This document shows positions 17,145 through 26,154 of a DNA stretch of 64,000 bases, in pieces (position 1 is the first letter of the stretch; every line of letters begins with the position of its first letter). The stretch lies in assembly GCA_964537685.1 (NCBI GenBank), contig CAZICM010000027.1, forward strand, positions 53,211 to 117,210. The letters are read 5' to 3'. The notes beneath the pieces were generated by a model. It ran no database searches. It had not been told where the DNA came from and worked only from the letters and a program-made list of their open reading frames with translations. Origin of the DNA: CAZICM01 sp964537685. GTDB taxonomy: Bacteria; Myxococcota_A; Polyangia; Polyangiales; Polyangiaceae. A program made the translations under genes and the position numbers.

Positions 17145-17687
17145 ATGAAAGAGTCCGCCCCTATGGAAGAACATCCCGATCTGCGTAAACAGCTTCAAGA
17201 TGCCGTGAAGGAAGCCGAAGCCAATACCAAGCGTATCCGCGAGCAAAATAGCGCTCTGTCCGACGATTTCCGAAAAGATCCCTCCGAGGCTAAACGCGAA
17301 ATTTTAAAGCGTGCCGCTCAATCACTGGCCGACGCAAAGGAGAAGGTCGATGCGGCTAAAACCGCGCTCGCTATCTTCGATAAAAAGGGTTCGCCTCATG
17401 GCTTGCTCGCTCAGGATGGAAAAGTGGTGGGCTCGGTCGCTCTTAAAATCCCGCCCGGGACTTCTCACGAAAAACGTATCCAGTTGATCGATGAGGCGCT
17501 GACCGATCCCTTGGATGTGGCCGCAAAAGAGTTGGGCGCCGTGCTGGCCGCTACGCCCGAGCGCTTTACCAAGGAAAGGCCGGGTCGGGATGCCAATGGA
17601 TGTACCGTGCTGGATGTGGCCGGTAGGGTCGAGGGCGATAGGCTCGTGCCCGCTATTTCAAGAGCTTCAAAGCTGATGCGTCATTAG
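17145..17687 (+). CDS. Hypothetical coiled-coil protein
   Basis: About 180 residues. The first 80 residues are highly charged and heptad-like (DLRKQLQDAVKEAEANTKRIR, AKREILKRAAQSLADAKEKVDAAKTAL), a likely coiled coil. The C-terminal part (VVGSVALKIPPGTSHEKRIQLIDEAL onward) may be a small globular domain. No signal peptide. Start is uncertain among GTG 17142, ATG 17145 and ATG 17163, as no strong ribosome-binding site is present. Divergent from the ATPase/TOPRIM pair; its stop overlaps that of the converging M48 protease gene by 4 bp. I do not recognise a family. Confidence 0.55.
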   Translation: MKESAPMEEHPDLRKQLQDAVKEAEANTKRIREQNSALSDDFRKDPSEAKREILKRAAQSLADAKEKVDAAKTALAIFDKKGSPHGLLAQDGKVVGSVALKIPPGTSHEKRIQLIDEALTDPLDVAAKELGAVLAATPERFTKERPGRDANGCTVLDVAGRVEGDRLVPAISRASKLMRH

Positions 17688-18529
17688 GGTTTGCTCTGTT
17701 TCATCAGCTCCCGAATCGCTTTGGCTCGCTCTTTACTGTCGGGATGCGTCGATAAAATCTGAGGAATAGGCACGCTCTCCAAGCTCTCCATAAAACGCGC
17801 TAGACCATCAGGGTTTTTTCCAATGCGATGAAGTAGGTCTACGCCAAATTGGTCGGCCTCTTCTTCCATGCTCCGGCTGTAGCTCAAATGGTCGAGCTGG
17901 GAGGCGCCCGCAATAATGGTCGCCGTGATGGTGTCGATGTCGCCAAGCAAAAACGAGATGGTGATTCCGTAGATGCCGTTTCTTACCAGCGAGCGGACGC
18001 CGTGGCGGTGTATCGCGTGGCCGAGTTCGTGCGACAGAACGCCGTAAATGAGTTCGTCGTCTTCTTTTACTCGGTCCAAGAGGCCCGTGAGCACAAAGAC
18101 TTCGCCGCCCGGCAAGGCAAAAGCGTTGACTTGGCTGTCGTGCACGACGCTGATGCGCGGATTAACCAAAATCGCTGTTTCTTCGGGCTTTAGGCCATGC
18201 TGCAGGTCGCCAAAAATGCGCTCCACCCGGGTTTTCTGGTCCGCCGTGACTTCTCCCCGGCTTAGGCCGTACTGCGCCCGCATCGCTTCGCCGCCCGCTT
18301 TGCCCAGCGCCGCATCAACCGAACTCGGCAGCGCGGCCACCACCGTCCCCGCCATACAGCCCGCGCATCCCCGCACTGAAACAAGGAGAAGCGCTACCAG
18401 CCCCGCCAGCGCCAAAAGCTCCAGCGCCGTCCGCCAAAAGCTCTGCTGAAAACCCTTGCCCTGTCCCTCGGGCGGAGGCGGCGATCGATACGCTCCGCCG
18501 GCCTCGTTTACGTCTTCCGCTTTCTGCAT
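17684..18529 (-). CDS. M48-family zinc metalloprotease, membrane-anchored
   Basis: 281 residues. One transmembrane helix near residues 34-52 is followed by an extracytoplasmic or cytosolic peptidase domain with SHELGHAIHRHG (HExxH: His167, Glu168, His171) and a downstream SMEEEADQFGVDLL carrying the third zinc ligand (Glu222 of ExxAD). NAFALPGGEVFVLTGLL is also diagnostic of M48 peptidases (HtpX/BepA/LoiP type). It probably takes part in envelope protein quality control. No TPR region follows, so it is shorter than BepA. The gene stands alone, divergent from the AIM24 cluster. Confidence 0.88.
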   Translation of the reverse strand: MQKAEDVNEAGGAYRSPPPPEGQGKGFQQSFWRTALELLALAGLVALLLVSVRGCAGCMAGTVVAALPSSVDAALGKAGGEAMRAQYGLSRGEVTADQKTRVERIFGDLQHGLKPEETAILVNPRISVVHDSQVNAFALPGGEVFVLTGLLDRVKEDDELIYGVLSHELGHAIHRHGVRSLVRNGIYGITISFLLGDIDTITATIIAGASQLDHLSYSRSMEEEADQFGVDLLHRIGKNPDGLARFMESLESVPIPQILSTHPDSKERAKAIRELMKQSKP

Positions 18530-18640
18530 GGCTTCGTTATACCGTGCCCGCTCATGCGGCTTTCCGATTTTGCATGCGCAGCATGAGCGTAACTAGGGCG
18601 GCGAACCGCACCCGAAAAGGGCGCGGAGAAAGGTCTTCGC

Positions 18641-19336
18641 ATGCAGCAGATAATTAAGTACGAGCCATCGTTTTCGATGCTTCAGGTCACGCTCGCGCCA
18701 AGCGAAGTTTTGATCGCGGAAGCGGGTGCGATGGTGGCCCGGTCAAGCAATCTCCAAATGGAGGTGAAGCTTAATGCGGGAAGAAACGCTGGGTTTTTCG
18801 GTAAATTGAAGGCCTTCTTTATCGCCTTTATCCGGAAGATCGTTGGTGGTGAAACCTTTTTTGTAAATCACTTTTCGTCGCCTCAGGGCGGCTTTGTATG
18901 GCTTGCTCCTCCGCTGTCGGGCGCGATCCGGCATATCCCGATGGCCGGCCAATCGATGCTGTTCAGCGCGGGCTCTTATTTGGCGAGCCATGGCGATATC
19001 GACTTGAAAATGCGGTGGGGCGGGCTGCGCGCGATTCTCTCGAAGGAAGGCGCGTTCTTCGTGGAAGCGTCGGGCAATGGTGAGGTGTGGGTCACGAGCT
19101 ATGGCGCGATCGACGAGGTGTACTGCAATGGTTCGTACATCGTCGATAACGGCCATATCGTGGGTTTTGATTCGTCGCTGACGTTTAAGATCAAGAGCTC
19201 GGGCGGAGGGCTTTTAGGATTTTTGGCGTCGGGTGAGGGCCTTGTGTGTGAGTTCCAAGGCCAGGGGCGCATTTTGATTCAGTCGCGCAATACAAGCGCG
19301 CTCGTGGACTGGCTAACGCCAATGCTGCCGCCTTGA
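18641..19336 (+). CDS. AIM24-family protein, first of three tandem paralogues
   Basis: 231 residues; the ATG follows a GGAGAAAGG ribosome-binding site. Family features are YEPSFSMLQVTLAPSEVLIAEAGAMV at the start (read as consecutive short motifs MLQVTL, EAGAMV), GGETFFVNHF, and GEGLVCEFQGQGRILIQSRN near the end. AIM24 domains form a beta-sandwich; bacterial members are poorly characterised. No signal peptide. A Lys/Phe-rich insertion (FFGKLKAFFIAFIRK) separates the first strands and may contact membrane. The gene starts a three-gene tandem array with 48-bp and 13-bp spacings. Confidence 0.85.
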   Translation: MQQIIKYEPSFSMLQVTLAPSEVLIAEAGAMVARSSNLQMEVKLNAGRNAGFFGKLKAFFIAFIRKIVGGETFFVNHFSSPQGGFVWLAPPLSGAIRHIPMAGQSMLFSAGSYLASHGDIDLKMRWGGLRAILSKEGAFFVEASGNGEVWVTSYGAIDEVYCNGSYIVDNGHIVGFDSSLTFKIKSSGGGLLGFLASGEGLVCEFQGQGRILIQSRNTSALVDWLTPMLPP

Positions 19337-19384
19337 TCGGGGCGATGGAAAAAGATTCGGCAACTCAAAGAAGGAACACAGACA

Positions 19385-20053
19385 ATGCAGGTGAATCTTT
19401 TATATCGGCCCTCTCAATCGCTGGCGCAGGTGTGGCTTCAGCCCAATGAAAGCGTTACGGCGGAGAGCGGCGCGATGGTGGGCATGTCCACCAATGTGCA
19501 GATGCAGACGCAGTCGGGCGGCATTTTGAAGGGTTTGAAGCGGATGTTCGGCGGTGAATCGTTCTTCCGGAATACCTTCACGGCACAGCAGGGCCAGGGC
19601 GAGGTTTTGTTTGCGACGCCTTTGTGCGGCGATATGGCGGTGCTGGATGTGGGCGCGCGGCAGTGGAACGTGCAGAACAGCGCATTTATCGCGTGCAGCG
19701 CGGGCGTGGACGTGAAGACGAAGTCGGGAGGGCTCAAGGGCATGTTTTCAGGCGCGGGCCTGTTTATGCTGGAAACGCAGGGCCAAGGGCAGATGATCAT
19801 CGGCGCCTTTGGTGCACTGGAGGCGATTCAGGTCGATGGAAGCATTGTGATCGATACCGGTCACTTGGCGGCCTGGGAATCGACGCTTCAGTACAAGGTG
19901 GGCAAGAGCGGTTCGGGATGGATTGCGTCGTTCTTGTCGGGTGAGGGCCTGGTCTGTCATTTCGAAGGCCGGGGCACGGTGTATTTGCAGTCGCGCAACG
20001 CGGCTGAATATGGGCAAACCATCGGGGCGATGTTGCCTCCGCGAAAGAATTGA
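19385..20053 (+). CDS. AIM24-family protein, second tandem paralogue
   Basis: 222 residues, preceded by GAAGGA. Family motifs are VNLLYRPSQSLAQVWL, AESGAMVGMS, GGESFFRNTF, GLFMLETQGQGQMI and GEGLVCHFEGRGTVYLQSRN. It keeps the same length and motif order as its neighbours, so the array arose by tandem duplication followed by clear sequence divergence; three paralogues in one operon suggest a hetero-oligomer or stepwise specialisation. Function unknown. Confidence 0.85.
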   Translation: MQVNLLYRPSQSLAQVWLQPNESVTAESGAMVGMSTNVQMQTQSGGILKGLKRMFGGESFFRNTFTAQQGQGEVLFATPLCGDMAVLDVGARQWNVQNSAFIACSAGVDVKTKSGGLKGMFSGAGLFMLETQGQGQMIIGAFGALEAIQVDGSIVIDTGHLAAWESTLQYKVGKSGSGWIASFLSGEGLVCHFEGRGTVYLQSRNAAEYGQTIGAMLPPRKN

Positions 20054-20066
20054 GAAGGAGGAAACA

Positions 20067-20756
20067 ATGCGGCACGAGATTCTTCACAACCCTGATTTTG
20101 GCGTGCTCAAGGTGACTTTTGATCAGCCGGGCGAGCAGATCATTTCGGAGTCGGGCGCGATGGTGGGTCGCGATTCGGCGATGGAAATGAAGACGAGCCT
20201 GCAGGGCGGTTTGGGAGGCGCGCTGAAGCGCAAGCTGCTCGGCGGCGAGAGTTTGTTTCAGAACACGTTTACGGCGACGGCGCCCGGGCAGACGATTTGG
20301 ATTGCGCCCGCGCCCGAGGGCACGATTCAAGCCATCGAGCTTCAGCCGGGGATGGAGATGTTTCTTCAATCCGGGGCTTATTTGGCTTCTACGCCGGGCG
20401 TTACGCTCGATACCAAATGGCAGGGCGCTAAAGGCTTTTTCTCGGGCGGCCTGTTTTTAATCCGGGCTTATGGCCAAGGTCATTTGTGGTTCTCCACTTA
20501 TGGAGGATTGCACGTCGTTGATATTGGCCAGGCATACCATGGTTATATCTGCGACAACAATCACATGGTCGCGTTTACGGCGGGGCTTCAGTACAACGTG
20601 CGCAAGCTGGGCGGCCTAAAGAGCCTGTTTTTATCGGGTGAAGGCTTGGTTTGCGAATTCCGGGGCCAGGGAAGGCTGTGGATGCAGACGAGAAATCCAA
20701 GCTCGCTTGCGTCGTTTGTGCATCCCTTCCGCCGGCTTGAAGCGAAAAGCAACTAA
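20067..20756 (+). CDS. AIM24-family protein, third tandem paralogue
   Basis: 229 residues from ATG 20067, chosen because AAGGAGGA (20054-20061) precedes it and because the longer frame would run back into the second paralogue. Motifs: LKVTFDQPGEQII, SESGAMVGRD, GGESLFQNTF, GLFLIRAYGQGHLWFSTYG and GEGLVCEFRGQGRLWMQTRN. The segment after GAMV differs from both siblings (ALKRKLLGGES). It is followed by 228 bp without a clear gene before the FHA gene; that stretch (20757-20984) shows no other feature I can support. Confidence 0.85.
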   Translation: MRHEILHNPDFGVLKVTFDQPGEQIISESGAMVGRDSAMEMKTSLQGGLGGALKRKLLGGESLFQNTFTATAPGQTIWIAPAPEGTIQAIELQPGMEMFLQSGAYLASTPGVTLDTKWQGAKGFFSGGLFLIRAYGQGHLWFSTYGGLHVVDIGQAYHGYICDNNHMVAFTAGLQYNVRKLGGLKSLFLSGEGLVCEFRGQGRLWMQTRNPSSLASFVHPFRRLEAKSN

Positions 20757-20984
20757 AAGCGGCTAGGCCCTCGCCTGTAAAAATCCCGCCTTCGACGGCA
20801 TCCGGCTTTATTTCCGGCTCATTTCATACATTCTCACAGCGCCCCGTCCCCGCCCTCAGGATCTTTGTTGATACGGCTCAACAAAGGGCTGTGTTTCGGA
20901 ACGTGTTTGGTTATCGTTCTGGTTCGCAAGGATGACTCGAAGACGCAGTCCAAACCGCCGAGTCCGGCTTTCGGCAACCCGGGT

Positions 20985-22448
20985 ATGTGGAAACTAACGA
21001 TCGAGGACGACGAAGGTCAGCAGACCTCATTGTCGCTGGCTGTCGATGAGTATCGGCTGGGGCGGGCCGAGTCGAACACCATCCGGCTGACGGATCGCAA
21101 CGTCTCGCGCAATCACGCGATTCTGAAGAAGAATGGTCAGGCCTGGGTTGTCAAGGATTTGCAGAGCTACAACGGCACCTATGTCAATGGCATTCGTGTC
21201 GTCGGAGACATCACTGCGAATCACGGCGACATCGTTCAGCTTGGCGATTATCGCCTCGAGCTGATCAACGAAGCCTTAAGGCCGCAGCCTGAAGCGGGTG
21301 TGCCCGCGCAGGCGCCCGTTGTTCCGCCGGTTCATATGCGTCCCAACCGGCTGGTGGTGGTTGTGGGGCCGCAGCCCGGGCTGGAATTTCCCCTCGATCG
21401 CGATCTGATTTCAATCGGCCGTTCGGAAGACGCGAATATTTCAATCAATCACAGCAGTGTGAGCCGCCTGCATGCCGAGCTGATTGCGCTTGGAAATGGG
21501 CGTTTTGAGATTATCGATAAAGGAAGCGCCAATGGTATCCGCGTGAACGGCGTGGATTTGCGGCGCGGTATCCTGGAAGCGGGCGATGCGCTCGAGCTGG
21601 GCGATGTGCGGCTTCGTTTTGTGGGCGCGGGGAAGATTTACCGGGCGGGCATCGATCCAAGCCAAAGGCTGCCGCGCGATTTGGTTCCGCCGCCCAAGCC
21701 GACGATCAGCGTGGGCAAGCTGGTGGGGATCGGCATTGGCGTCGGTGTGCTGTTGATTTTGGGTTATGTGCTGCTGGTGGTGGTTCCTGGCTCGAGCGGA
21801 CAGAACAGTTCGGCGGGTGCTCAGGAGCTGCACGCGACGACATCCCAGGAAGAGCAATTGCTGAAAGACGCAAAGAAGCTCTTTGACGCGGGCAATATCG
21901 ACGATGCCCACAAGAAGGCGCTGGAGATTTCTGATACGTCGGCGGCGCGCGAGGATGCGGTCTTTAAGCAAATCGAAAAAGCGTGGGCGGATTCGATGTT
22001 TCAAAAGGCCGAAAAGGCAACAGATCCGGCCGAAAAGAAGCGTATTTTGGGCGAAATCATGACGACGCCCAGCGTGGATGCCGAGCAGCGCAAGAAGGCG
22101 GCGGAGCTGCACAATCAAATTCAGGCGGCGGAACCCACGGTCAAAGCGCCGGTGGGCCCCTATTCGCCGACGGGCGGAGGGCCTTCCAATACCGAGCCTT
22201 CAACGACGGGCACCACGGCGCCGTCGACCCTGCCCAGTGTGAAGCCGATTGACGGCACATCGAAGGCGCCGGGCATTTCCGAAGAAGCGGCCATGCGAAA
22301 ATCGCTGGAGCCTAAAGTGTTCAGCGGCAAGGCTACCGAACAGGAAGTCCGGCTGCTCAAGGCGATTTGCAGTCACATGGAAGACCGCAACTGCCGCGAT
22401 AAAGCCAGCGCGATTTTGAAGAAGATGCAGGAAGCCAAAGCGCCTTAG
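20985..22448 (+). CDS. Double FHA-domain membrane protein
   Basis: ATG 20985 (MWKLTIEDD) is preferred because FHA domains of this group usually start with that segment; an in-frame TTG at 20865 would add 40 unlikely residues. FHA1 (about 10-90) has YRLGR, RNVSRNHA and YNGTYVNG; FHA2 (about 130-215) has ISIGRSEDANI, SSVSRLHAEL and SANGIRVNG. Both retain the Arg, Ser and Asn phosphothreonine-contact motifs. A transmembrane helix (VGIGIGVGVLLILGYVLLVV) follows, then a charged helical region and a Pro/Thr-rich linker. It should read phosphorylation by Ser/Thr kinases such as those encoded elsewhere in this window. The SGNH gene starts 33 bp later. Confidence 0.85.
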   Translation: MWKLTIEDDEGQQTSLSLAVDEYRLGRAESNTIRLTDRNVSRNHAILKKNGQAWVVKDLQSYNGTYVNGIRVVGDITANHGDIVQLGDYRLELINEALRPQPEAGVPAQAPVVPPVHMRPNRLVVVVGPQPGLEFPLDRDLISIGRSEDANISINHSSVSRLHAELIALGNGRFEIIDKGSANGIRVNGVDLRRGILEAGDALELGDVRLRFVGAGKIYRAGIDPSQRLPRDLVPPPKPTISVGKLVGIGIGVGVLLILGYVLLVVVPGSSGQNSSAGAQELHATTSQEEQLLKDAKKLFDAGNIDDAHKKALEISDTSAAREDAVFKQIEKAWADSMFQKAEKATDPAEKKRILGEIMTTPSVDAEQRKKAAELHNQIQAAEPTVKAPVGPYSPTGGGPSNTEPSTTGTTAPSTLPSVKPIDGTSKAPGISEEAAMRKSLEPKVFSGKATEQEVRLLKAICSHMEDRNCRDKASAILKKMQEAKAP

Positions 22449-22481
22449 CGCTTTCGAGGGTATCCCGCGCCGGAGGAATTT

Positions 22482-23954
22482 TTGGCGTCGCCTTTCTTTT
22501 CCGTGGACGAGACCAATGGTCTGAAGTCCAAGGCCGCGGCCGCAATGGTGAGTTTGGCGGTGCTGGTGGGCATTCCCTACCTCGTGCCTTCGCTGTGGCG
22601 CTTTCGGCTTCTTTCGCCGCTGCCGGAGGGAACGGGTCTTGTCGCGGCGGCTCCACCCGCGGCGGCGGCTCCAAGTGCCCAAGTCGGCGAAACATCGCTG
22701 ATTATCGAAACGACGGAGCAGCCCGAGCTTCGCCAGCCTGAAGATCTTGTTGTTCCTCCGGAGGCCAAGGCGGCACTGCCTCCTGCATCGGTGCAAGAAG
22801 ACAAAGCGCCAAAGCCGATTGAAGATCCTTCAGGGCATGCGCTCGATGCTTTTTATGCGGCGCTTCTCGCGGCGGAACGCAAAGACGCGGGCGCGATTGC
22901 CCGCATTACGTATTACGGCGATTCGATTGTCGCGAGCGACTTTGTAACCGCGACGCTGAGGCGGAAATTGCAGCGCCGATTTGGCGATGCGGGCCATGGT
23001 TTTATGCTGATGGCCAATGCGTGGCCCGGATACTTTCACAACGATGTCGTGCGCTTTGCGGCGCCGGGCTGGAAGGTAAGCCGCGTTGTCGGGCCATTCG
23101 CAAAAGACGGTTTGTATGGGCTGGGCGGGGTGTCGTTCCGTTCGGAAGGTCCGGGCTTGTTTTCGCGCTTTGGAACGGCCAAATCAGGAAGCTTTGGGCG
23201 CGCGGTATCGAAGTTTGTGATCGACTATTTAGAGCATCCCGACGGCGGGACGATGGAGCTGCGCGTGGACGGCGCGGCGCACAGCACGGTGAATACGCGG
23301 GCGGATACGGCAAAAACCGCGCTGAAGGAAGTAAAGGTCGCGGACGGAGAGCACGAGCTCGAAGTGAAGATTACAAGCGCGGGTGTGCGGGCTTTTGGCG
23401 TGTGGATGGAGCGGGATGTGCCGGGCGTGGTGCTCGATGCGATAGGCATTCAAGGCTGCCGCATCCGATTTTTGGATCAATCCGACGATGCGCATTGGGC
23501 CGAACAGCTTTCGGCGCGCAATCCTTCGCTCACGGTCTTTCAGTATGGGATGAATGAGAGCGAAGACGGCGAGTTGTATCCCTTGGATCAATACGAAGCG
23601 ACGATGAAGGCCGTGCTGGTTCAGGTGAAAAAGGCGCTTCCCCAATCATCGTGCATGCTGGTCGGGCCGATGGATCGCGCAGAGAAAAAGGGCGATCGCT
23701 ACTCGAGCCGGCCTGTGGTTCCAAAGCTTTCGGCGATTCAAAAGAAAGTGGCGGCTGAAGTGGGCTGCGGGTTTTGGGACACGATGGCCGCGATGGGCGG
23801 ATTTGGGTCGATGGGGATTTGGGCGCAGCGCGGCCTGGGCGGCGCCGATTTGGCGCATCCATCGAGCGCGGGCGCCGAGCTTTTGGGCAACTGGATCTAC
23901 CTCGCCTTGATGGAAGGCTACGAGGCTTACAAAGCCCGGCAAAACAAGCCTTAG
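22482..23954 (+). CDS. SGNH/GDSL-type hydrolase, membrane-anchored
   Basis: 490 residues; TTG start at 22482 is supported by GGAGGA ending 4 nt before it. An N-terminal membrane helix (AAAAMVSLAVLVGIPYLVPSL) and a Pro/Ala-rich spacer precede the catalytic domain. RITYYGDSIVASD gives the GDS block (Ser148), FQYGMNES the Asn block, and ADLAHPSSAGAELLG the DxxH block with Asp and His. This is the layout of cell-wall or exopolysaccharide O-acetylesterases/acetyltransferases. The substrate is unknown. Its stop overlaps that of the converging ABC ATPase gene by 4 bp. Confidence 0.8.
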   Translation: MASPFFSVDETNGLKSKAAAAMVSLAVLVGIPYLVPSLWRFRLLSPLPEGTGLVAAAPPAAAAPSAQVGETSLIIETTEQPELRQPEDLVVPPEAKAALPPASVQEDKAPKPIEDPSGHALDAFYAALLAAERKDAGAIARITYYGDSIVASDFVTATLRRKLQRRFGDAGHGFMLMANAWPGYFHNDVVRFAAPGWKVSRVVGPFAKDGLYGLGGVSFRSEGPGLFSRFGTAKSGSFGRAVSKFVIDYLEHPDGGTMELRVDGAAHSTVNTRADTAKTALKEVKVADGEHELEVKITSAGVRAFGVWMERDVPGVVLDAIGIQGCRIRFLDQSDDAHWAEQLSARNPSLTVFQYGMNESEDGELYPLDQYEATMKAVLVQVKKALPQSSCMLVGPMDRAEKKGDRYSSRPVVPKLSAIQKKVAAEVGCGFWDTMAAMGGFGSMGIWAQRGLGGADLAHPSSAGAELLGNWIYLALMEGYEAYKARQNKP

Positions 23955-25135
23955 GCGAGATTTTCGTTTTCGGGAAACCAGCAGGCGACGCGATGCTGCG
24001 AGCCGGCCACAAGTTCGCTCAATGCAGGAGCTTCTTTGTCGCAGCGTCCAGGGTCGGCCTTGGGACAGCGCGAATAGAAAACGCAGCCTTTTGGAGGTTC
24101 GACCGCGCTTGGCGCTTCGCCGATCAAGAGGCGCCGGACCAGGCCAGCGCCTTTCGCAATGGGAGACGATACGGGTTTGGCGGAGCCCGGCACAGGTGTG
24201 TGCATCACGCTGGAGGTGGGCGGCAAACTGAGCGGTGTTCTTTCGGATGACGAAGCGGGGCGGGACGATGACAGGGGTGACAACGCAGCTCCCGCGGCTT
24301 TGGGCATCGCGTGAAAGAGCGCCCGCGTGTAGGGATGGTAACGCCGCTCATACACATCGGCGACGGGCCCGATTTCCACGATGCGCCCCAAATACATCAC
24401 GGCGATGCGATGGCTCATAAACGCCGTTGCGCGCAGGTCGTGCGAAATAAACAGCATGGTGAGCGAAAGCTCGCTTTGAAGCTCCGACAAGAGATTCATG
24501 ATCTGCGCCTGCACCGATACATCGAGCGCGCTGATCGGTTCGTCGCACACGAGGAATTCAGGCTTCACGGCCAGCGCTCTCGCGATGCCGATGCGCTGCC
24601 TTTGGCCGCCCGAAAATTCATGCGGATAGCGCTGCATCATGTCGGCCCGGAGCCCGACTTGAAGCAAGGTCTTTTCAACGATGGAATCGGCTTCCGCGCG
24701 GTCTTTTGCGAGGCCGAAAATGGAAATGCCTTCGCCCACGATTTCACGGACCGTCATGCGCGGATTCAGCGACGCATAGGGATCTTGAAAGACAATCTGC
24801 ATCCGCCTGCGCATGGCGCGGAGCCTGAATTCGGCGAGCTGGGTGATGTCCGTTCCATCGAAGACCACGCGGCCGGCGGTGGGCTCGCTAAGCCTGAGAA
24901 TGGTGCGGGCCAGCGTGCTTTTGCCGCATCCGCTTTCACCGACCAAGCCCAGGGTTTCGCCGCGGCGCACGGAAAACGACACGCCTTCTACGGCATGAAC
25001 AAAGGTCGGTTTTACAAATGGCCCGCGGCGCAGCGGATAGAGCTTGGAGAGCCGGTCGACCTGCAAGAGGGGCCTGCCCAGCCTCGCCGCAGAGGATGTG
25101 CCCGATGCTGGTTTTGCCGTGGATTCAGCGCTCAT
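23951..25135 (-). CDS. Oligopeptide/dipeptide ABC transporter ATP-binding protein (OppF/DppF type)
   Basis: 394 residues. Walker A GESGCGKST (66-74), Q-loop FQDPYASLNPRM, signature FSGGQRQRIGIARAL and Walker B FLVCDEP are intact. The C-terminal extension carries the cysteine-rich GCVFYSRCPKADPGRC segment that is typical of Opp/Dpp ATPases. It powers import of peptides or nickel-like ligands together with the second ATPase. ATGA overlap with the upstream gene shows coupling. No permease (OppB/OppC) or periplasmic binding protein is present in the window, so those subunits must be encoded elsewhere. An unusual Ser/Pro-rich stretch of about 50 residues lies before the Cys-rich tail. Confidence 0.88.
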   Translation of the reverse strand: MSAESTAKPASGTSSAARLGRPLLQVDRLSKLYPLRRGPFVKPTFVHAVEGVSFSVRRGETLGLVGESGCGKSTLARTILRLSEPTAGRVVFDGTDITQLAEFRLRAMRRRMQIVFQDPYASLNPRMTVREIVGEGISIFGLAKDRAEADSIVEKTLLQVGLRADMMQRYPHEFSGGQRQRIGIARALAVKPEFLVCDEPISALDVSVQAQIMNLLSELQSELSLTMLFISHDLRATAFMSHRIAVMYLGRIVEIGPVADVYERRYHPYTRALFHAMPKAAGAALSPLSSSRPASSSERTPLSLPPTSSVMHTPVPGSAKPVSSPIAKGAGLVRRLLIGEAPSAVEPPKGCVFYSRCPKADPGRCDKEAPALSELVAGSQHRVACWFPENENLA

Positions 25136-26154
25136 CCGTCACGACCCGCCCGTTCAGGATCCCACAGAAAACATCGCGCCCGGCTTTGGCCTTGAGCGTA
25201 CATGGAAGGCCATTCGCCTTTACAGCGGGCAAAAGCCTGGCCGCAGCGCTCATAAAAGCGGCATCCAGAAGGAGGCGTGCGCAAATCGGGTAAGGTGCCT
25301 GCGATCGTTGGAAGGCGGGGCGGCGATTTGTTCTCCTTGGCCCTTAAAAAAGCCGTATCGAGCGAGGGCTGCGCGGCGAGAAGCGCGCGGGTGTAGGGAT
25401 GCGCGGGCTCGGAAAGAACGGCCCGGCAAGGACCTTGCTCCACGACCGTGCCGGCGTACAAAACAACGATTTTGTCGGCGATTTCGCTGACCAGCGATAG
25501 ATCGTGCGCGATCAGCAAAAGGCTCATCGTGCGCTCGCGCTGAAGGTTCATCAGCACATCGAGGATTTGCGCCTGCGTGATCATATCCACGGATGTCGTG
25601 GGTTCGTCGGCGATCAACAGCGCAGGCTCACAGCAGATGGCCATGGCGATCATCGCCCGCTGGCGCATGCCGCCCGATAGTTCATGCGGATAGCTTTTGA
25701 CGTGAATTTCCGGCTCGGCAAAACCCACTTTTCGAAGCAGTTCGACAGCTTGTTTTTGCGCGGCAAAGCGAGTGACGCGCCGGTGCAGCCGGATGGCTTC
25801 CACAATCTGCGCACCCACGGTGTACACAGGATTGAGCGAGGTCATCGGCTCTTGAAACACCATCGCGATTTTGTTGCCGCGTATGGATTGCATCTCGCGT
25901 TCAGGCAATTGCCGAAGATCGCGCCCTTCAAAGAGAATCTCGCCGCTTTCGACGACGGCCGGCGGCGATAGAAGAATGCCGAGCACCGCCTGCGCCGTTA
26001 CGCTTTTGCCGCAGCCGCTTTCTCCAACGAGCGCCACCGTTTGGCCTTTGGGAATATCGAAACCGATGCGGTGGGTGGCCTGCACTTTTGGGCCGTCCGT
26101 TAAGAACGAAACGGAAAGTTCGCGGATCGATAAGACAATATCGCTTGAGATCAC
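25132..26154 (-). CDS. Oligopeptide/dipeptide ABC transporter ATP-binding protein (OppD/DppD type)
   Basis: 340 residues from GTG 26154, which overlaps the stop of the upstream lipoprotein gene (GTGA); the longer open frame to 26514 encodes an Arg-rich shadow of that gene. Walker A GESGCGKS (44-51), FQEPMTSLNPVYTVG, HELSGGMRQRAMIAMAI and ADEPTTSVD are all present, and GCRFYERCGQAFARC forms the C-terminal Cys-rich element. It should pair with the next gene as the two-ATPase motor of an Opp/Dpp importer. In the usual DEPTTALD the Ala-Leu is replaced by Ser-Val. Confidence 0.88.
   Translation of the reverse strand: MISSDIVLSIRELSVSFLTDGPKVQATHRIGFDIPKGQTVALVGESGCGKSVTAQAVLGILLSPPAVVESGEILFEGRDLRQLPEREMQSIRGNKIAMVFQEPMTSLNPVYTVGAQIVEAIRLHRRVTRFAAQKQAVELLRKVGFAEPEIHVKSYPHELSGGMRQRAMIAMAICCEPALLIADEPTTSVDMITQAQILDVLMNLQRERTMSLLLIAHDLSLVSEIADKIVVLYAGTVVEQGPCRAVLSEPAHPYTRALLAAQPSLDTAFLRAKENKSPPRLPTIAGTLPDLRTPPSGCRFYERCGQAFARCKGEWPSMYAQGQSRARCFLWDPERAGRDG

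Noticed and set aside
20757..20984. Structured RNA between the AIM24 array and the FHA gene
   Set aside because: Only short direct repeats (CCGGCTTT, CCGGCT) seen; no convincing stem or terminator.
24311..25195. Plus-strand 294-codon frame opposite the OppF-type gene
   Set aside because: Low-complexity translation; the opposite strand has intact ABC motifs.
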